Positions 34,123-42,553 of a DNA stretch of 64,000 bases are shown here, in pieces. A program made the position numbers and the translations under genes. Each line of letters starts with the position of its first letter. Position 1 is the stretch's first letter. Below the pieces are notes generated by a model. That model was not told the DNA's origin and ran no database searches. It saw nothing but the letters and a program-made list of their open reading frames with translations. The stretch lies in the NCBI GenBank assembly GCA_032622095.1, contig CP136064.1, positions 258,829,863-258,893,862 on the forward strand, read 5' to 3'. This DNA comes from Siphonodentalium dalli. Taxonomy: Eukaryota > Mollusca > Scaphopoda > Gadilida > Siphonodentaliidae.

Positions 34123-34643
34123 GGGCGGCGTTCGTTGGAGAAATGTTCATATTTGTTCAAATCACCATCAACAGAAGGAATATTAAAATATATATAGTTT
34201 TGCTCATATGCCAAACATAATCAGTGCGTAAATAGTATATTGTCATCAAGACGTATAGTACGATGGTGTACGTAAACAAGAACCTGCTCATACTACAGAA
34301 GGTTTGCTTCTGTTTACATAACACAGCGCAATTCTATTGGTTAATCACACACAAATGATAGAACTCTCTTTATTATTTCCATATCAGGAAAACAGAGACA
34401 AATAACGCTCTTTATGTTCACCATATCCGGATCTAAACAAAGTCAGGTTCTGTAACGTTTTTTGCTTTTGTTTACATAACAAAGGAAAAACATTTGACAA
34501 TAACATACTGTTTATGCCATATTTCTTATTGTCATAAGAACAAAGTCTGTCTATATTTTACTATTCTTTCTGTTTATGGCAGTTTGTGATGGAGGTGAAT
34601 AGCTTAACAGCATACCCACAGCCAATGGCGCCCGTATCTTTAG
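34113..34643 (-). repeat. TTAA-flanked MITE, copy inside the Polinton
   Basis: Terminal repeats TTAAAGGCACGGGCGGCGTT and, at the other end, GGCGCCCGTATCTTTAG; target TTAA at 34113-34116, mutated TTAG at 34640-34643. Interior AT-rich, about 500 bp, matching 50309-50829 in inverted orientation and a partial copy at 3788-3910. No coding capacity. It interrupts the 5' end of a small Polinton gene. Confidence 0.85.
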
Positions 34644-34724
34644 CGCACCTCGATCATCATTTGTGAACCATTGGTGGAAATATCTGTTCTAAGTCTCAAT
34701 GACTTCTCTGTTTTTGGGTGAAAA

Positions 34725-35290
34725 TCAAGTAGTAAATAAATAACCATGATCGGTTAACATTGCGTCATCATATGCTTGCATCAAGTGAGATAATTGCATT
34801 TGGGACACACGAATTTTTATTAGACCTATATCGTGCACACTTAGAAATAAAACCATGTAATGTACATTCAAACTTAAAGTTATACTAGATTTCGATTTTT
34901 GAAGCATGTTTTGGGTTATGTAAATAACATATGTATTTCTGTGATGTCCTTTCCTCGTACATAGCATAATGTTTTGTTCACGTTTATCACCTAACATATC
35001 AAAAACGATGAGGTGTGGTAAGCCTGTGTCAGGAACTTGTTCAGTGTCATCGTCAGGTACCCCCTTTATAAATTGAATATTGTTAAATTTTTGCATCTGA
35101 CTATATGTATTTTGCCATTCCTTGTAGCACCAAAACGACGTGTGTGGAACAGGTTTGAACAAGTCATCTTTGTATTCAATAACTTTTAAAACAAATTCTG
35201 TTTTTCCACAACCACTCGGCCATGAGATGAAAATATTACATGGATGTTTGAAGAATAATGACTCTTGTTCAGCATCAACCTTTTTTTTAT
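34725..35290 (-). pseudogene. Polinton FtsK/HerA-type DNA-packaging ATPase
   Basis: Motor that packages the genome into capsids. The minus frame is open from about 35290 to a stop at 34725. Walker A is clear (ISWPSGCGKTEFVLK, about 35190-35235). FWCYKEWQNTYSQM and FIKGVPDD follow, then Walker B-like HLIVFDMLGD. The second acidic residue of the usual DD pair reads methionine, so catalysis is doubtful. Next are LCTRKGHHRNTYVIYITQN, the motif carrying the sensor asparagine, and the C-terminal LMQAYDDAMLTDHGYLF. No ATG lies upstream in frame: the 5' end (35290-35400) is shifted or eroded. Length of about 188 codons is somewhat short for the family (roughly 200-250). Confidence 0.8.
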
Positions 35291-35399
35291 TTTCAGTGAA
35301 AAATCACCATAACTCCAAATTACAACGAATGTCCAAATGAGTTCATGTTCTAAGTCTGAAATAGGTCTAGTGGCAATTACAATGTAATCCAATGCCACT

Positions 35400-35960
35400 T
35401 TTTCATTGAATAACTTTTCAGTTGTGAAAACTTTGCATGGTTCTCTAAGAATTATGTATCCATATATTATCGTTCACTCTTCGAATCTCAAAGTTCTTTC
35501 ATTGAGGTTCCTGTCTTGATATTCAGCAAATCGGACAAAGTTATGAAAACAGTTGATCCAATATATCCGGTGAGAAATCAGTTTCAAATTCTGATCTCTC
35601 ATTCAAAGATTCCAACAATCATTCCCCTCAGGGATACCTTCCAGCATTTACATCATTACTATTCTGCTTTCTCTTAAAAAACAACTTTGTTGTAGTTCTC
35701 TTTTGATTTCTTGATATATTGTTAATATTTCAACTAAGTCTTTATAAATTTTCTGAACAATTTCTGCTGGTAGCACATTAATTCCATCCATAAGAACGGT
35801 GTTGAATTCGTCCACAAGTCATTTGGTGTACACTGATCGGAATATTTTAGTTTTTTCTTTGCTGATTACTTCCCGATTCTTCAAGCGCTTAATTCTGACT
35901 TTATGATACATTGAAAGTTTGACAAGTCGTTAACATATTCAACCATTGAATTAGAGTTTA
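35400..35960. other. Unresolved stretch between ATPase and polymerase
   Basis: Minus-strand translation shows helical, charged fragments (EIVQKIYKDLVEILTIYQEI near 35700-35780) broken by stops. Probably a small Polinton gene or the polymerase end; not identifiable. Confidence 0.4.
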
Positions 35961-38299
35961 CTTTCTGGTTAGTATTATAATCCAGAATGATCCCCTTAAC
36001 CTTACTTTAGGATTTTTCACATATTGATATGCATAAATTTTGGGCCTAACCCTACAAATTTTATGGTTTTAGCATCCGGGTGTTCATCGGTCCATTTACC
36101 TAGGTAGCTGTCTTCAGATTTTATGTTTTCTTTTAATGGATCAAAGATGTACTTACAACTGTGTCTGTATCATAATACAAACCCTATCTTGGAGTTTTTC
36201 TAAAACTTTATACAATTCTAAACGTGCAAATTCTGTAACAAATGATGCAACAACTACATTTGCAATGGATGTGGTTCTATGACATCTGTTCTATTTTCAT
36301 AGTTGAATAAAATAATGTGGTTGCTTCACGGAACGGATCTATTTGATCATTTTGCATTATGTATAACCTGAATTTACCAGAGCCACGTCTTAAAATGTCC
36401 ACGTCCGACTTACAATACATTTCTATCTCATTTTGAAATCAAATATGTCCTCACCCCTAGCTTCATACCATTTTAGAAATTCATCCCTATTTTTCTCAGA
36501 AATTAAGTCAGGTTTATAGTACTTTTTGTCAAGATATGGTCCTACATAGTTCTGATAATCATGTGTATTTGCCCAATGGGGAAAATGACCTTTTGCCAAA
36601 TTTAGACAATGCCATAGGAATGAAACAATGAATCGTACATAACACCATTACATTGTAAGCACAATATTTTGTTACCATTCATAATAACACTAGGCTTTGA
36701 ATTTCCATTGTTTACCAAGTAATGTAAGAGAAATTGACTATCATAGCCGCTTGCGTTGTGATCAATACACGTTGTACCTTTATGATCATTTGTGTAAAAC
36801 AACCATTTACGAAATCTTTCTAATACATTTTCACCTCTACACACATGTTCTCTATTGGTATATACATATTCACATGAATTGCATATTTCATCAATGTGTT
36901 TACATATATAATTTTTACAAGCAATTTGTGCAACACAATAAATTGGTACATGAACACCAGTATGTTGCTGACTTTCAAAATAAAAAAAATATGAATGGTA
37001 CTTTCGCATCTGTCTGTGATTCTGTCTTTTCATGTTGCTGAATGTATCATCTGTGGTCTGGTTCAACAATTTTCTTGCAGTATTTACACATCTTTCCCGT
37101 GGTGCAAATATGTCTCTTTTCCTTTCTTCTGATGATTTCCACCCCACACTTTTCCCACAAGTATATCATGCCACAACGGATTTGCTTTGTCCTGGTGGAA
37201 TTTTCAAATGATTGTCGAAGCATCGTTGACTTCTAAATGTCCTTTTACATTTTGCACACTACATTTGCTCTCGAAACACATACAGTTGGATGGGCATGGA
37301 TGATCACCTCTGTTCTTCGAACCGGCATCATATTGTTCAAAATAATAACTACATCCAAGAAATCCCGTGATAGTTGTGATCACATCGTAGTAGTTATCAT
37401 TAAAATACAAATCAATAACTTTACTTTCTTTTCTGACTGGTGGTGGTTGGAAAAGCAGGCCTTTGTAAGAAAATTGACTATGTATTTTGATGACTTAGTC
37501 CTGGTACAGTTGTTCTTGTATGATTTTTGTATTCATCCAGTCCACAACTGCTATCATGAGGAATACCAGCTTTATCAAGCAATATTTTAGCAGCTTCGCG
37601 CTGAGGAGCTCTTGTTGGTCTTATTCGTTTCCATTGCTGTTTCAATTCAATGGTATCATTTTTGTCCGCATTGCACACAACGACAGCCCTTGCAAATCAC
37701 ATGTTATCTTCTGTATTCTGAATCAGAAGAATGCTTTTCTTTGCTGTTTTTATGTTGTCTTTATCACTAAATGCTACATTATCATACATAATGTAATGTA
37801 TGTCTTGCTGTCCCCGCAGGCATGTGCGTAATGGTGATGTCAAAACTCATCTGTCCATCATTGATTTTGAATTTTTTATTTAACTGTGCCAACTTTCTGT
37901 GATCCAGCAATAATTGGTCAGTTAGATTATCTGCTTCTGTAAACGGAACGTGAATTCCTAGATCAAACTCTGGATGATAGAAGAAATTATAGCCTGATCT
38001 CTTCGTCCTGCGTCACATTCATCTTCCAAACTGTTCACCAGATGTTCGAAAATTCTGTGAGCATCTTGTATTGTTTGTTTAAGTTCTTCAAATGTAACTA
38101 TAAATTTCTTCGATGCAGTTTTGAATTTTCTCGAATATTTATCTGTAAAATTCTTGATGGTGTAATATTTATCCTCATCGAGTCTTAATCTGTGTCTGCT
38201 CTCTCGCTCACTTTTGCTATCTGAGTATGGCACGAGTCGCTTAATTCTGAAATGACGGTTTGGCCAAAATCGAGTCACTGTACGGACATGCGCAGTCAT
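35960..38299 (-). pseudogene. Polinton protein-primed DNA polymerase B, multiply broken
   Basis: Replicative polymerase of the element. N-terminal frame 38299-37958 starts with ATG and carries YYTIKNFTDKYSRKFKTASK, the domain preceding the exonuclease in animal Polinton polymerases. Later pieces: a 37678-37478 frame with APQREAAKILLDKAGIP, a 37410-37204 frame with YFNDNYYDVITTITGFLGCS and cysteines, then 37147-36602 (181 codons) with the exonuclease. There FYFESQQHTGVHVP stands where the family has F-D-F-E, so the first acidic residue is tyrosine. It also has HNASGYDSQFLLHYLV and KPSVIMNGNKILCLQCNG. Downstream, in shifting frames, come HFPHWANTHDYQNYVGPYLD, YCKSDVDILRRGSGKFRLYI and the polymerase motif YYDTDTV near 36165-36185. 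A GKWTDEHPDAKTIKFVG stretch near 36080-36110 closes the readable part. Order and spacing are right; the gene is dead. Confidence 0.85.
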
Positions 38300-38441
38300 C
38301 CCCGTGCAGGACCATAAAAGCGAGGCGATGTTTCATCATTCCGTCATTTCACTCACGATTGAGTAACCAACCGGACTCTCACGATTACAGAGTAGCAACA
38401 TACAGCATTTGCGAAATATCGCATTAGCTGTGTTATTGAAT

Positions 38442-38750
38442 GACGCTGATGACGTACCGGCGACTCACCCCAAAATCTCACTGAACGCCAACTCAGTTGT
38501 GTTTCATTTTTAACAATAAATCGTCATTCGAGGTTAATCGATGTGCAGGTCGGTACAAAATCGATGCACCGACTATTACCGATCTGCACATCGATATTCA
38601 CGTAGAAAATAGTAATAAACTATTTCTCAAATACATTTGTCATACTTTTACTGGTGTTATGGTAATTTCTGTACACAAAAGAAACACAACTAGTTAGCGT
38701 TCAGCTAAATTTGGGGTGAGGCGCCGTTAAGTCGTCAGCGACGCCCGCGC
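38442..38750. repeat. Inverted-repeat block next to the Polinton polymerase
   Basis: The segment 38446-38510 (CGGCGACTCACCCCAAAATC, then ACTCAGTTGTGTTTC) is the reverse complement of 38682-38747. Between them is a smaller palindrome (CGATGTGCAGGTCGGTA and its complement, 38540-38600). A third copy of the arm lies at 40884-40945. It may be the terminal region of a mobile element. Confidence 0.7.
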
Positions 38751-38926
38751 GATTCATATAAAAGTCAGTACACATTTCCAATTGTCATTTTGTTTTGTGT
38801 GGGTTGGGGTGGCTATCCCCGGGATTGTCGGAAGGACCGATTAGTCCTCCCCTTAACCCCTCATGTTTTTTGCCATTATTCAGAGCACATAAGAAATAAA
38901 TTAAAAAAAAAGAAGCAATTTTTGGT

Positions 38927-39940
38927 CTATCTTTTTTTAGTCTTTTTCTTTTTAGGCCTCTTCGCTGGCGGTGGTGCAGACGAAGAGGCATACGAGGGAG
39001 AGGTGTAGCTCGAGCTGCTGGTGTCGGTCTTCTTGACTGGCATCCCCCTCCGGAACTGGATGATCCCATCCACTAACCGGTATTCTAGGTTAGCCGGGTC
39101 ACCAGAGTCTACTGCTGTATATATTTTATCTTTTTCCAACAGTTCGCAGTCAGCCCTGGTCATGATGTATCTTTGTTGTTTGGCTGCTGCAGCGTGTACT
39201 CGGCTTTCCAAGGCTTCGTGTTTCAACAGAATAAGCTGTTCTTCTTTGTCTTCTTCGGTGGTGTCTGTACTGATGTTATTGTTGCTAGTGGTAGAGCTGG
39301 GAGACACCGGGCTGAGATGGAACTCCGGCGTCCGTGGTGGCAAGCTGTCCAACTCTACCTCGAAGCTGGCGGCAGGAACAGCAGGGGTGGTTTCCTGCTC
39401 CCTTTCTCCGCTCGCCTCGACGACGACAGCAGGGACCTCCGGCAGATCAACGGAGTCCCTGCTAGCTGGTGCGATGTCGCCTGTCTCCATGCAGGTCGGG
39501 TCGTCGGGGCGTCTCTCAGACAACTCCGACCTACCGGCTGTGACACTGGACGTCGGCTGAACCACACGGGGAGGGGTGACTGGCAGATCAACAGTCACCC
39601 CCTTCTTCTTCCATTTCGCCCGTCTGGCGGCGTCCCTTCTTCTTCTGGTAGGCGTCTTCTTCTTGGGAGGCCCCTTCCCACTCTTCATTGGACAGGAGGC
39701 AGTCTTGGAGTTGGTGTCCCGGGCCTGCGATCTCTGGATGCCAGCATCTTCAGTCCGGAACTCCAGGCAAAGGGTCAGGTAGACCCTGCTAGACTGGAGA
39801 CTCCAGTTAGCAATGTCCACTACCCGACACTTTTGCACTGCGGCCAACACAGCTTCAGGGATTAAATCCATAAGCCTAATCCAAACCCGTCTCACTGGCG
39901 TTAAGCACGGGGGCAGCTGCACTCGGAGGCGCGGCCACAC
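38927..39940 (-). CDS. Unknown basic, serine/proline-rich protein
   Basis: 337-codon open minus frame without stops. The first codon is TTG; the first ATG is residue 24, at 39871. N-terminal part has a folded-looking segment, RVWIRLMDLIPEAVLAAVQK, then VVDIANWSLQSSRVYLTLCL. A basic stretch follows (PPKKKTPTRRRRDAARRAKW), resembling basic segments of retroelement ORF1 or nucleic-acid-binding proteins, then a long acidic and Pro/Ser/Thr-rich linker, a short structured part (QRYIMTRADCELLEKDKIYT), and a lysine-rich C-terminus that looks like a nuclear localisation signal. It is much more GC-rich than the surrounding DNA. GC-rich shadows exist on the plus strand (39021-39560, 39173-39865), but only the minus frame has protein-like segmentation. 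I do not recognise the family; an ORF1-like protein of a mobile element is the likeliest role. Confidence 0.5.
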   Translation of the reverse strand: MWPRLRVQLPPCLTPVRRVWIRLMDLIPEAVLAAVQKCRVVDIANWSLQSSRVYLTLCLEFRTEDAGIQRSQARDTNSKTASCPMKSGKGPPKKKTPTRRRRDAARRAKWKKKGVTVDLPVTPPRVVQPTSSVTAGRSELSERRPDDPTCMETGDIAPASRDSVDLPEVPAVVVEASGEREQETTPAVPAASFEVELDSLPPRTPEFHLSPVSPSSTTSNNNISTDTTEEDKEEQLILLKHEALESRVHAAAAKQQRYIMTRADCELLEKDKIYTAVDSGDPANLEYRLVDGIIQFRRGMPVKKTDTSSSSYTSPSYASSSAPPPAKRPKKKKTKKR

Positions 39941-40139
39941 AACTCACCCGTGCTCAGCGCTCTGACAAAGAGGAACTAATAAGGTCGAAGCAATCACGAC
40001 CTGTTCGCTCCACCCTCCGCCAGAACAAAAAAATGTCATTCAGTCCAATCTGGGGCATTTGGTTGCGTCGATCCGCGGATCACATTCAGGTTTATTCGAA
40101 CCAGAATAAATCTTGCGGCCTCTTTTGAGATAAAAAAAA

Positions 40140-40155
40140 GGCCCTTTTCAGGGCC
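40140..40155 (+). terminator. Histone-type mRNA 3' stem-loop
   Basis: A-rich leader, stem GGCCCT, loop TTTC, stem AGGGCC, then ACACAAA. This fits the histone 3' stem-loop consensus with a perfect six-pair stem. No histone gene lies upstream on the plus strand. Confidence 0.55.
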
Positions 40156-40404
40156 ACACAAATTATCGTAAAAAATACTCGAACATTGCTATCGAAAAGT
40201 GAAAAATACACACGATTTACTCATGCTCTTGAACTCGAATCGAAAGTCCACACAAAGAATAATCGAACATTACATTCAACAATGATCAAATCAAAATAAC
40301 GCAGTTTTTCTCATGGTATATATTTTTATCCACACCCCATTTCAATGTTTTTACCCAGTTATGAAGCAATGGCTTAGAGTAGATCTTAAATTAAAAATTA
40401 AATT

Positions 40405-40418
40405 GCCCTGAAAAGGCC
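40405..40418 (-). terminator. Degenerate histone-type stem-loop
   Basis: On the minus strand GGCCTTTTCAGGGC, one base short of the consensus stem, about 22 bp after the stop of the decayed ORF at 40440-40810. It faces the plus-strand stem-loop at 40140-40155, as convergent histone genes do. Confidence 0.4.
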
Positions 40419-40439
40419 AGTTTAAAAAATAAATAAAAA

Positions 40440-40810
40440 TCACTCCTTTTGTTTCTTCATCGCTGTTAAATCTTTTCCTTGCGATCCGAATGTCGGTCGC
40501 TTCGTTGATTCGTTCGGAAAATCATGTACTTGAATTGGTATGTCAATCTTTTCCGGTTTTAGATTGACTGTACATTCGACCGATCTTTGTGTCAGCTGCT
40601 TTTTCATTTCCTTTATTTCTTGATTAATATTCTTTAAACGTTCTTCCCATTGTGAACTATTGATAACTTGGTATACAACAGGTTTTTGAATAGCTTGTTG
40701 TTGAGCTCTTTTAGATGTATTGTAGATTGGTTACTGATGCACTCGGGGTACTGCATATCTCGGTGCTGTCTGCTGCTGTTCTACCCGTGGTGTAACATTC
40801 CCCACATACA
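40440..40810 (-). pseudogene. Decayed ORF with coiled-coil segment, unknown function
   Basis: The minus frame is open for about 95 codons to TGA at 40440-40442 and continues upstream through one TAA (near 40733) into VTPRVEQQQTAPRYAVPRVH. Visible segments: RAQQQAIQKPVVYQVINSSQ, a likely coiled coil WEERLKNINQEIKEMKKQL, and a basic end KDLTAMKKQKE. Composition is natural and unlike a chance frame. Not a histone. Function unknown. Confidence 0.4.
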
Positions 40811-41029
40811 GTGAAAACAAGTTAGTTACGTAAATAATAACGTCACTGAAGATCACCTACATGTACATATAAAACGCCCGGGCGTCGCTGACAACGTAAC
40901 GGCCCCTCATCTCAAAAATTCGCTGAACGCTAACTCAGTTGTGGTTCTTTTTTGACAATGACTCACCATATTTCTGTAAATAAAACATCAATTTGATTCG
41001 GGAAAGTTTTATTTGTACCGTATTACCAT

Positions 41030-41585
41030 TATCAATACAAACAGCATAATTTATGCCAAAAATTCTCTTGCATAAGATTGTATATTTCACAACGCTCCCT
41101 CTTTGAATATATATACGAAGACTCGATTTTGTTAAAAATGCACTGGTAAAGTAACACATTTCATGAACGTTTCTATTTCTCGGTTTTTCTTCTAAATCCA
41201 GTGCGTACAGCAAAGGGGAACGCCCTTCGCCTACCACAATGTCCTTAGAAACCAAGAATTCGGAATGTTCGCGAACTGTGTTACTTTTCTGTCAAAATAA
41301 ATTGTCTAGTTTGTGAACCTCCATGACTCTGGCTCGTGGGAATCTGGCCCACCTGGGCTCGTGGTCACTCTGTGGCACCCCTGGACTCCTGGTCACTCTG
41401 GTCCACCCATGACTCATGGTCATTCTGGCCCACCCTGGGCTCGTAGTTATTCTTCCCCACCCCTGTGCTCGTGGTCACTCTGGCCCCTCGGCGGGCACTC
41501 TGGCCCACCCTTGGCTCGTGGTCACTCTGGCCCATGGGCCAACTAGCCAGGGGTGGGCCATAGTGCCCGCCCTTACTACTTGGTG
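41030..41585 (-). repeat. Minisatellite-bearing repeat, copy 2 (inverted)
   Basis: The inverted relative of 21310-21890: the unique part at 41030-41270 (complement of GGTAGGCGAAGGGCGTTCCC) and about eight units of the roughly 30-bp GC-rich minisatellite at 41330-41580 (CTCGTGGTCACTCTGGCCCA). Similarity to copy 1 stops near 41050 on the left. Frames across it are repeat translations. Confidence 0.8.
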
Positions 41586-42386
41586 TAAACAATATTTTAT
41601 TCTCAAGAATAGCACATATAATACATAATATAAGGACATCAACAATTCAACATTAGAGAAAAAGATTTGGCAGTAAGACAAAGGCTTATAGGTGGTCATT
41701 TCCTTAGTATATATATTGTATCATGGTTTGATTGCGTCTCAATGATGAATTGCCCGTTCCACAAGCACCCGCAACCTATCATGTGGCTAATTGCTGCATG
41801 TTCATCCCTACACACATACACTTCTCTGGCATGCTTGAGTATACGAGAGCACAATTTTGTTTTGTTTAGGCTTTTGGTTCACGCCTTACAGTTCATAACC
41901 ATACTATGTCAGTTAAATCGTTTGGTATCGTCGATGAACTTTTGTACAGTGATGAATATGTCGGCATTTTTTGTATAAGATGTATCTACAGACCTATACA
42001 GTAATATTTTGACTTCCAAGTTCACATTTAGATTAGCTAAACAACGGACTCTTTCTCGAATGAATATTGGACCTCGGAGTAAGAATTGCTCTGCAGTTTC
42101 TAATTCTCCATAATCGTATAATGGACTATTATTCAGATGATTGCAAAACAGTTCATATTTCAGGTTACACTTTACAAAAATATAAGATATATAAACGTGT
42201 CACGTGTTTTATCAAAATCGGTAGTGTTTTTATATATACGGATTGGGTGTTTATAACTAAGATATGAAATCACTAGTGTTTATAATCAAAAACACTTGAC
42301 ATGTTTTAAACGGTTACATTCACAACATTCAGCAGTACAGCACTGCAAAATCCGATCATGATTGTAAAGTCAAAATTAATACATAC
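41586..42386. other. Non-coding, nothing recognised except AAACACTAGTGTTTA motifs
   Basis: Positions 42190-42320 contain several AACACT/AGTGTTTATA motifs that recur at 42970 and, as tandem units, at 48304-48715. Confidence 0.45.
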
Positions 42387-42553
42387 ATGTTATCGCTGCA
42401 GTGAATTGATCTGGGGCGAAGTATCACGTCGAGTTGAAGAGGTCAGATCGCTGGATCAAACGAGCCGCCGCAGGCGTCTAGTTTGATCCAGCGATCTGAC
42501 CTCTTCAACGAGACGTGATGCGAAGCCCAGATCAATTCACTGCAGCGATAACA
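42387..42553. repeat. Foldback element, about 75-bp arms
   Basis: The arm TGTTATCGCTGCAGTGAATT at 42387 is matched by the complement ending at 42553, with few mismatches. The centre is GAGCCGCCGCAGGCGTCT (about 42463-42479). Confidence 0.88.

Larger units (their letters stand above)
30040..38300 (-). mobile_element. Decayed Maverick/Polinton (adintovirus-like) element
   Basis: All recognised genes lie on the minus strand. Reading leftwards from 38.3 kb: protein-primed DNA polymerase B, a FtsK/HerA-type packaging ATPase, small virion-type proteins, penton-like minor capsid protein, double jelly-roll major capsid protein and adenain-like cysteine protease. This gene set is diagnostic of Maverick/Polinton elements and endogenous adintoviruses. 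Every gene carries frameshifts or stops. A TTAA-flanked MITE (34113-34643) has inserted in it. Usual length is 15-20 kb, whereas only about 8.3 kb is seen here; the integrase and a convincing terminal inverted repeat were not found. Confidence 0.82.
38682..40950. mobile_element. Element-like segment bounded by about 80-bp inverted repeats
   Basis: The left end, reading inwards (GTTAGCGTTCAGCTAAATTT, then CAGCGACGCCCGCGCG and ATATAAAAG), matches the right end read inwards from 40945 (GTTAGCGTTCAGCGAATTTT, then CAGCGACGCCCGGGCG and TTATATG). Both contain a TATA-box-like stretch. Inside are a 337-codon GC-rich ORF, a decayed second ORF (40440-40810) and histone-type stem-loops. No known transposase seen. 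It lies immediately 5' of the Polinton polymerase and may be a separate non-autonomous element or a relic of the Polinton end. Confidence 0.5.

Noticed and set aside
36697..37831. Plus-strand frames over the polymerase
   Set aside because: Shadows of the minus-strand polymerase pieces, whose motifs fix the true strand.
39021..39865. Plus-strand frames of 179 and 230 codons
   Set aside because: GC-rich shadows of the 337-codon minus frame; no protein-like segmentation or known motif.
40032..40112. Short plus frame ahead of the stem-loop at 40140
   Set aside because: About 27-31 codons, no similarity to a histone or other family; too short to support.
30040..40950. Polinton integrase
   Set aside because: Looked for an HHCC zinc finger and a DDE core on both strands without finding a convincing match; not claimed.
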